NCBI GenBank assembly: GCA_905204385.1
Contig: CAJKZL010000256.1
Span: 1-5,342, forward strand
From: an uncultured Odoribacter sp.
GTDB taxonomy: Bacteria > Bacteroidota > Bacteroidia > Bacteroidales > Marinifilaceae
Reading direction: 5' to 3'
DNA: 5,342 nt
This document shows positions 1 to 5,342 of the stretch, one piece after another (positions within the stretch are counted from its first letter, which is position 1; every line of letters starts with the position of its first letter). The position numbers and the translations under genes were made by a program. Below the pieces are notes generated by a model that saw nothing but the letters and a program-made list of their open reading frames with translations, had not been told where the DNA came from and searched no databases.

Positions 1-928
1 CCCCAGAAAAGATGTCGCCAGGCATGTTTTCCAGGCCTACCGGGATCAGGGTTTTATGGTTGGAGCCTATTTTTCCAAGCCTGACTGGCATTCGGAATAT
101 TATTGGTGGCCTCGTTATGCGACTCCAAACCGGAATGTCAATTATAAAATCGATAGGCATCCTCAGCGCTGGGCGGCATTTCAGGAGTTTACTTTCAACC
201 AGATCCGGGAATTAATGACGAATTATGGAACTATCGATATCTAATGGCTGGATGGAGGATGGGTGTCACCAGCCAGCCGTCAGGACATTAAAATGGATAA
301 AATTGCTGCTATGGCCCGACGGGCGCAACCGGGCCTGATTATGGTGGACCGGACTATACAGGGCAAATATGAGAACTATCAGACGCCCGAACGTTCTATT
401 CCGGAAAAACAGTTACCCTATCCCTGGGAAAGCTGCATTACGCTTGGCGTAGATTGGGGTTGGACTCCCCATGCCCGATTTAAATCGTCGCGGCAAGTGG
501 TGAATACCTTGATCGAAATAGTTGCCAAGGGAGGGTGCCTGCTCTTGGGAGTGGGACCAACTCCTGAGGGACTGATCCAACCGGAAGTAGCACAGCGTTT
601 GGAAGTTGTCGGCACATGGTTGAAGAAAAACGGGGAGGCGATTTACAACACCCTCATCACAAAGCATTACCAGGACGGACCTATTTGGTTCACTGCCGCG
701 AAGGATCGGCATACCTTGTATGCTGTCTATGCTTTGCCGGAAGGTGAAGAACTGCCTGCAACCCTTGAATGGACTGGTAATGTACCCATGAAGGGGAGCA
801 AGATGGTTCTGTTGTCGACCGGGGAACCGCTGGAGTGGAGCAGTACGGGACAGCAGGTGAAAGTGGAACTGCCTGCCACAGTGAGAGAGCGAAAAGAGCC
901 TATTGCTGTGAAGTTTACGGTGAGATAA
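1..928 (+). pseudogene. GH29 alpha-L-fucosidase, 5'-truncated by window, interrupted by in-frame stop
   Basis: The reading frame (codons start at base 2) gives 308 residues of a glycoside hydrolase family 29 alpha-L-fucosidase, an enzyme that removes alpha-linked L-fucose from glycans by a retaining mechanism, usually in the periplasm or at the cell surface in Bacteroidales. Visible motifs in order (fragment residue numbers): a KPDWHSEYYWWP stretch around 25-36; WLDGGW at 82-87, whose Asp84 is the predicted nucleophile; VDRT and a YQTPE segment typical of Bacteroides members; PWESC with Glu143 as predicted acid/base; then a GG-LLL-GP-PEG segment and a C-terminal beta domain. The Asp-Glu spacing is 59 residues, matching, from memory, the D229/E288 pair of Bacteroides BT2970. 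Codon 81 is TAA (242-244) where relatives usually have Leu (IDI-L-WLDGGW). About 145 N-terminal residues, including any signal peptide, lie outside the window. A restart at GTG 263 or ATG 295 would lack the nucleophile, so an active product is unlikely unless the stop is read through or is a sequence error. Confidence 0.88.
242..244 (+). other. In-frame TAA inside the fucosidase gene
   Basis: The codon between Ile (ATC) and the WLDGGW motif is TAA. Translation before and after it is in the same frame and family-like on both sides, so this is a substitution, not a frameshift. A one-base change from TTA (Leu), the residue usual at this place, would create it. A GGAGG at 254-258 sits just upstream of GTG 263, but it is simply the Gly-Gly codons of the motif and is probably not a real ribosome binding site. 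Confidence 0.85.
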
Positions 929-960
929 TTTACTTCTGCAGTGCTATCGGAATCATCCGA

Positions 961-1010
961 TAAACAAAATCCGAAAAGAGTCCTTTCAATCTCTTTTCGG
1001 ATTTGTTTTA
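961..1010. terminator. Bidirectional hairpin terminator between convergent genes
   Basis: A perfect 14-bp inverted repeat (967-980 with 991-1004, AAATCCGAAAAGAG / CTCTTTTCGGATTT) flanks a 10-base loop. It can be extended through a one-base bulge by further A/T pairs on both sides. The right arm is followed by GTTTTA on the plus strand, and the minus strand reads through T-rich TTTTGTTTA after its own arm. It starts about 30 bases after the fucosidase stop and about 100 bases past the end of the minus-strand operon, so it probably stops transcription in both directions. Confidence 0.75.
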
Positions 1011-1111
1011 TGGAAGCCCCGTTTCCTGCTAAAAAGTGAACGGTGTGTATCTATGATGACCGGTGTTCGGTACTTTGCAATCCTACCTTTATCGTGGGGG
1101 ACAAGGTCATG

Positions 1112-1234
1112 TTAAAATCTGACCCCCAAAGTGATTTTGGCTTCGTGGGTGTGGTATTTATTGTTTACCGGTTCTGCAATTACATCGTATTGCGGGTCGA
1201 GGTCGTCGATATATTCATAAAAACGGGTGTAGTT
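1112..1234 (-). pseudogene. Severed C-terminus of the OMPP1/FadL-like gene
   Basis: Directly after the in-frame TAA at 1235-1237, and in the same frame, 40 codons follow before a TAA at 1112-1114. They begin NYTRFYEYIDDLDPQY and end HEAKITLGVRF. The end has the alternating pattern and terminal Phe expected of the last beta strand, the signal recognised by the BAM assembly machinery. The residues before the stop (AAYDYKFN) run naturally into this piece. It has no start codon of its own that would make a sensible protein, so it is the detached tail of the gene upstream rather than a separate gene. Confidence 0.82.
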
Positions 1235-2599
1235 TTAGTTGAATTTATAATCATAAGCGGCGTCGCTATAAAAAGTACCGAAGATAAGTCCGAAGCCACC
1301 GGAAACAGTTTGAATTTTTCCGGCATCGGTATACTTGTAGGGGGAATTCCAGTAAGCATAACCCGAGCGAAGGCTGAAGATGCTGTTTACCCGGTATTCT
1401 GCTCCAATCCTGACATTATTGGTATTTTTCAACAATGCTCTGACGTATTCATTTGCTTCTCCGGGTTGGTCGTAATCGAAACCGTCGTTACCATTGCTGA
1501 AACGGGCCGAATTATAGTTGTTGAATTCATAATCGATGCTTAAAATGGCTTTTTGCCAGAGTACGGTAGCAAGGCTGAAGACGGCCTTCCAGGGCGTTTG
1601 CATGTCGTAGTCGTAACGGGTGGGATAAGGATCCAGATAACTGTCGTATTCATAATCACCATTTTCATCGGGAGTATAGAACTCGGAATGCATGGATTCT
1701 TCGTAATCTTCGCTCACGGAAAAATAAGTAGGCGTGTGGATCGCTGCTCCGATGCGTAGTTCCGGCAGGGGACGATAGATTGCACCTATTTTAAAATTAG
1801 TCCCTACCCCTTCGGTGTTTAAATACTGATTATGGTTGTATCGGTCGATTTCATTGTAACTGTCCTCGCTTGCTTTTCCGGTATACAGTGAAGAATACTT
1901 ATAACGGATAGATTGTATCCCGATGGTTAAACCCAGGTATAATTTGTCTTTGTAGTTGGTTCCGAAACTCAGATCATATTCACCTTGATAACCTTCTTCT
2001 TCGATGTATTTGTGCTGGTTGATTTCCTCATGATTAAACAAATTGGGTTCATACTGACCGTTTTTTTCGTCCCAATTCAGCAGGTGTACATAGTTAGCCA
2101 TTTCTGCGGCAATGGGAACTGCATAACCTTTGCTTAAGGCGTAATTCGCTTCATTGGCCCAGGCCTGAGGGAAACTGGTCGGGGAATTATAGATAAACTG
2201 ATTGGTTTTCCGGTTGAAGTTATTCAGATTGGTATAATTGACACCGAAGTTGAAGCCTCTCCAGTCGAAATGTTCATTGTACAGGGTAATCACTGCCCCC
2301 AGCGATCCCAACTGAAAAGAGGTGTTCCGAATGGATGTACTGTTGGATTTTGTGTTGGCAATGTTCAGATAGGGGGTGATGCTGATTTCCGATTTCCGGA
2401 AAACTCCTATTCCTGCGGGGTTGTTTCCCAGCGTAGTCATATCGCCACCCAGCGCGCCGAATGCTCCTCCCATGGCCGACGAGCGCGCACTTCCGGTGTT
2501 TGTTGTCACTGAATACCTTACAATATCTTCTTCATTTTGTGCAAATGCTATATTACCCAGGAGTAAGATAGCCGATACGATATAAATACTCTTCATCAT
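1235..2599 (-). CDS. OMPP1/FadL-family outer-membrane beta-barrel protein, C-terminally truncated by an in-frame stop
   Basis: This encodes a 454-residue predicted outer-membrane protein of the OMPP1/FadL/TodX type, a family of beta-barrels linked to uptake of hydrophobic compounds; the substrate here is unknown. In Bacteroidales, relatives are often loosely labelled 'hemin receptor'. It starts with a Sec signal peptide (MMKSIYIVSAILLLGNIAFA, cut likely before QNEED). Next comes the hallmark N-terminal segment with TGSARSSAMGGAFGALGGD and NNPAGIG, and then alternating, aromatic-rich beta strands. I chose ATG 2599 (or the adjacent ATG 2596) because the signal peptide begins there; the longer open frame from 2671 only adds residues overlapping the upstream gene. 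It lies 22 bases after the lipoprotein stop, so the two are probably co-transcribed. The frame stops at TAA 1235-1237, yet the same frame continues for 40 family-like codons to 1112. The stop removes the last strands, so the full-length form would have been 495 residues. Confidence 0.85.
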   Translation of the reverse strand: MMKSIYIVSAILLLGNIAFAQNEEDIVRYSVTTNTGSARSSAMGGAFGALGGDMTTLGNNPAGIGVFRKSEISITPYLNIANTKSNSTSIRNTSFQLGSLGAVITLYNEHFDWRGFNFGVNYTNLNNFNRKTNQFIYNSPTSFPQAWANEANYALSKGYAVPIAAEMANYVHLLNWDEKNGQYEPNLFNHEEINQHKYIEEEGYQGEYDLSFGTNYKDKLYLGLTIGIQSIRYKYSSLYTGKASEDSYNEIDRYNHNQYLNTEGVGTNFKIGAIYRPLPELRIGAAIHTPTYFSVSEDYEESMHSEFYTPDENGDYEYDSYLDPYPTRYDYDMQTPWKAVFSLATVLWQKAILSIDYEFNNYNSARFSNGNDGFDYDQPGEANEYVRALLKNTNNVRIGAEYRVNSIFSLRSGYAYWNSPYKYTDAGKIQTVSGGFGLIFGTFYSDAAYDYKFN

Positions 2600-2621
2600 A
2601 ACAGATAAGGTTAATTCGGTT

Positions 2622-4244
2622 TTATCTTCTGCGGCTTCCTCCGCTATTTCTGACCGGAGTAGCGCTGCCACCCGAGCTTCTGCCGGGAGACGTGCTGACT
2701 GAACTGCTTCTGTTCGAGCTGCCGCTGTTTCCGGAATTGTAACGGGTGGAAGAACTATTGGTATTATAAGCCGGTCTGTAATTATTCTGAGGGCGGCTAT
2801 AAGTTTTCACATTGTTGCTGGCTGCCGGTCGGGTATTTCCCCGGCTACTGGACGGCCGGGTATATCTGTTGTTCGTTGCGGGCCGGGTAACGGTTGAAGG
2901 ACGGGTGGTTGTACCTGGTCTGGTGTTGGTTGCCGGTCGTGTAACGCTAGAGGGTCTGGTATTCGTCGATGGCCTGGTCGCAGTCGATGGTCTGGTCAAT
3001 GACGATGGTCTGGTCACTGTCGACGGCCGGGTGACTGAATTGCCGGGCCGGGTCATAGTTCCCGGGCGGGTGTTTGTCGCCGGTCGGGTATTTGTTGATG
3101 GGCGAGTCACTGTCGATGGACGGGTGGAAGTGCCCGGACGAATATTGGTCGACGGTCGGGTGTTGGTATTGGGTCGGGTAGAGGTTCCGGGCCTGATGCT
3201 CGATCCGGTTCCCGGGCGGACGCCTGTAGACGGACGTGTAGAGCCTGTTCCGGGCCTTACAGAAGTGCCTGGCCTTACGCCGGAGATATGATTTCCCAAT
3301 CCCGGACGACTGCTTCCCGGACGAACAGGTGTGCCCGGACGCACCGGACGATTGCCTCCTCCCCAGTTGGGATGATCCCAATGAGGCGGCCGCGGGTACC
3401 AGTGAGGTGGTCGCCAGCCGGGATAATAACCGTACCAGGGATGAACCCAAGGATCGTACCATCCGCCATACCAGGGGTTATACCATCCGTTGTACCAGGG
3501 ATTATACCATCCGGAATTCCATCCTAAGCCAAGACTCCAGCCAGGACTTCCCCAACCGAGGTTTAGACCGAAATTCCAATTGAAATTGGAATTAAAGGCC
3601 CAACTGTCATAAGTGGGAGAATCCCAGATGACTGTCCATATGTATTTGGGATAAGTACCGAAAAGAAGGGAAGAATAAAGGTTTACATTCGAGCTGGAAG
3701 GAAACCACCAGTAGCGGCCGTTGTCAGTATAAACATTCCAATCCGGATCGAAAGAAAGGTTTATCGCAATGTCGGCACCGTTGCCGTTGAACGAAGCAAA
3801 TCCCTGGGGATACAGATTGATGATTCGTTGGATTTCTTCCAGATCGTTTTCATTGCCTTTGAATCCGCCGATCCAATATCCTGTATTCTCGTATAAAAGT
3901 TCATTTACTTCTTCATTATTTGCCAAAAGATTTTGTGCCTTCGATGCCAATGCCTCCGGGTCGACTTGTTCCAGTTGACCGGTGCGGGTATTTATCACCT
4001 GGTTTTTCTTTTGGAAGGAGAGTGGGGGAGTGTCGCTTCCTGCAGCACGGGAATATTTTTCAGCGGTGGCTTCTTCCAGTGTTGCAGTATTGATTTCTTG
4101 CCCTGTTGCTTGCTCGACTTCTTTTACTACCAGTGCTTTTTCTCCCGGAACGTAATAAATATCGTCTTCCATGGAAAGGTTGCGGGGGGTAGAACAAGCG
4201 CCTAGAGTGAAAGCGAATAAGGCTATGTATAAAGCGTATTTCAT
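2622..4244 (-). CDS. Lipoprotein with Trp/Tyr-rich segment and Arg-Pro-Ser/Thr repeat tail
   Basis: A 540-residue protein of unknown function. ATG 4244 was chosen because it starts a lipoprotein signal peptide, MKYALYIALFAFTLGAC (lipobox LGAC, lipidated Cys17); the longer frame from 4280 puts 12 charged residues before it. Residues 18-110 are polar and probably helical. Residues 111-220 look folded (YWIGGFKGNENDLEEIQRI, then FDPDWNVY and YWWFPSSSN). Residues 223-294 hold 15 Trp, eight of them exactly four residues apart (242-270). Residues 299-473 are Arg-Pro-Ser/Thr repeats, and 474-540 a Ser/Asn/Arg-rich end finishing in RRR. After residue 291 there is no Asp or Glu and only one Lys, so the tail is strongly cationic and probably disordered. 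Proteins of this sort in Bacteroidales are sometimes auto-labelled 'vitellogenin II precursor', which carries no functional meaning. It is the first gene of an operon with the OMPP1/FadL-like protein. Placement in the outer membrane, periplasmic or surface-facing, is inferred. Confidence 0.85.
   Translation of the reverse strand: MKYALYIALFAFTLGACSTPRNLSMEDDIYYVPGEKALVVKEVEQATGQEINTATLEEATAEKYSRAAGSDTPPLSFQKKNQVINTRTGQLEQVDPEALASKAQNLLANNEEVNELLYENTGYWIGGFKGNENDLEEIQRIINLYPQGFASFNGNGADIAINLSFDPDWNVYTDNGRYWWFPSSSNVNLYSSLLFGTYPKYIWTVIWDSPTYDSWAFNSNFNWNFGLNLGWGSPGWSLGLGWNSGWYNPWYNGWYNPWYGGWYDPWVHPWYGYYPGWRPPHWYPRPPHWDHPNWGGGNRPVRPGTPVRPGSSRPGLGNHISGVRPGTSVRPGTGSTRPSTGVRPGTGSSIRPGTSTRPNTNTRPSTNIRPGTSTRPSTVTRPSTNTRPATNTRPGTMTRPGNSVTRPSTVTRPSSLTRPSTATRPSTNTRPSSVTRPATNTRPGTTTRPSTVTRPATNNRYTRPSSSRGNTRPAASNNVKTYSRPQNNYRPAYNTNSSSTRYNSGNSGSSNRSSSVSTSPGRSSGGSATPVRNSGGSRRR
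2868..3194 (-). repeat. 18-bp coding repeat (TRPSTx hexapeptide)
   Basis: Within the lipoprotein gene, Arg-Pro recurs every six residues from residue 351 to 399 (nine times). After one 7-residue step it recurs every six residues from 406 to 454 (nine times). The consensus is RP-S/G/A-T-x-T. The units vary at the DNA level, in both third and first codon positions, so the array is kept at the protein level and is not a recent slippage expansion. Less regular Arg-Pro units extend it on both sides (about 2829-3350). The pattern produces long but meaningless open frames on the opposite strand. Confidence 0.85.
3441..3512 (-). repeat. 24-bp coding repeat, three copies (GWYNPWYN octapeptide)
   Basis: Three back-to-back octapeptides in the lipoprotein (residues 245-268) read GWYNPWYN, GWYNPWYG and GWYDPWVH. 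The DNA copies are also visibly alike, with recurring TACCATCC and TACCAGGG blocks on the plus strand. They form the core of the Trp/Tyr/Pro/Gly-rich region at about 3363-3578. Confidence 0.8.
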
Positions 4245-4289
4245 GTTTGAATGTTTTAATTCTTTATTCTCATGTAACAAAAATCATAC

Positions 4290-4297
4290 CAAGTATA
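4290..4297 (-). promoter_or_regulatory. Possible -7 element for the lipoprotein operon
   Basis: On the minus strand TATACTTG is one base off the Bacteroidota -7 consensus TAnnTTTG and lies about 45 bases before ATG 4244. No clear TTTG is seen 19-21 bases upstream, only a T-run. It overlaps a 10-bp perfect palindrome, GTATATATAC (4293-4302). This is a weak, position-based call. Confidence 0.3.
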
Positions 4298-4324
4298 TAT
4301 ACGTAATCCATGGAATAAAAATAA

Positions 4325-5342
<1,018 letters not shown>

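Noticed and set aside
242..928. Reassignment of TAA to a sense codon
   Set aside because: TAA terminates several genes at sensible places in the same window, so two internal TAAs are better explained by mutation, error or rare suppression.
1011..1111. Extra small gene or second terminator between the hairpin and the barrel gene end
   Set aside because: Only short direct CGGTGT repeats are visible; no coding signal or convincing stem was found.
1043..1543. 166-codon plus-strand open frame
   Set aside because: It lies antisense to the barrel gene, whose translation is clearly family-like, so it is a shadow.
2600..2671. Upstream extension of the barrel gene to ATG 2671
   Set aside because: It would overlap the lipoprotein gene by about 50 bases and bury the signal peptide 24 residues inside the protein.
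2812..3291. 159-codon plus-strand open frame rich in VDGRV repeats
   Set aside because: It is the antisense of the Arg-Pro-Ser/Thr repeat of the lipoprotein gene; the repeat's codon periodicity keeps this frame open. No signal peptide, homology or start site supports it.
2947..3462. 171-codon minus-strand open frame in another frame of the lipoprotein gene
   Set aside because: It is a shadow of the repeat region; the overlapping frame has a lipobox, an operon context and coherent protein architecture.

Overview
The window looks like chromosomal DNA from a Bacteroidales bacterium (Bacteroidota). The evidence is an archaeal/eukaryotic-type prolyl-tRNA synthetase, a Bacteroides-like GH29 alpha-L-fucosidase, an OMPP1/FadL-like outer-membrane protein, and a TAnnTTTG-type -7 promoter element in front of proS. 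I cannot place it to genus. No RNA genes, insertion sequences, CRISPR arrays or attachment sites were seen.

Layout: (1) 1-928, plus strand: the 3' two thirds of a GH29 alpha-L-fucosidase gene, cut by the window edge and interrupted by an in-frame TAA at 242-244, two codons before the predicted catalytic nucleophile. (2) 961-1010: a strong hairpin terminator between convergent genes. (3) 4244-1112, minus strand: a probable two-gene operon. Its first gene encodes a 540-residue lipoprotein with a Trp/Tyr/Pro/Gly-rich middle and a long Arg-Pro-Ser/Thr hexapeptide-repeat tail. Twenty-two bases later comes an OMPP1/FadL-family outer-membrane protein. That gene also carries an in-frame TAA (1235-1237), after which the same frame continues for 40 codons and ends in a typical outer-membrane beta-signal (TLGVRF, then TAA at 1112-1114). 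(4) 4245-4390: a divergent AT-rich promoter region. (5) 4391-5342, plus strand: the first 317 codons of proS, intact as far as visible and running off the window.

Two observations stand out. Two convergent neighbouring genes each carry a single in-frame ochre codon with well-conserved coding sequence on both sides, which suggests recent nonsense mutations or base-calling errors rather than old decay. The second is the unusual lipoprotein, which pairs a Trp-every-four-residues segment with an acid-free, Arg-rich repeat tail. It is co-transcribed with a beta-barrel protein and may form an uncharacterised envelope module with it. I see no evidence for a defence system or other large novel machinery here.
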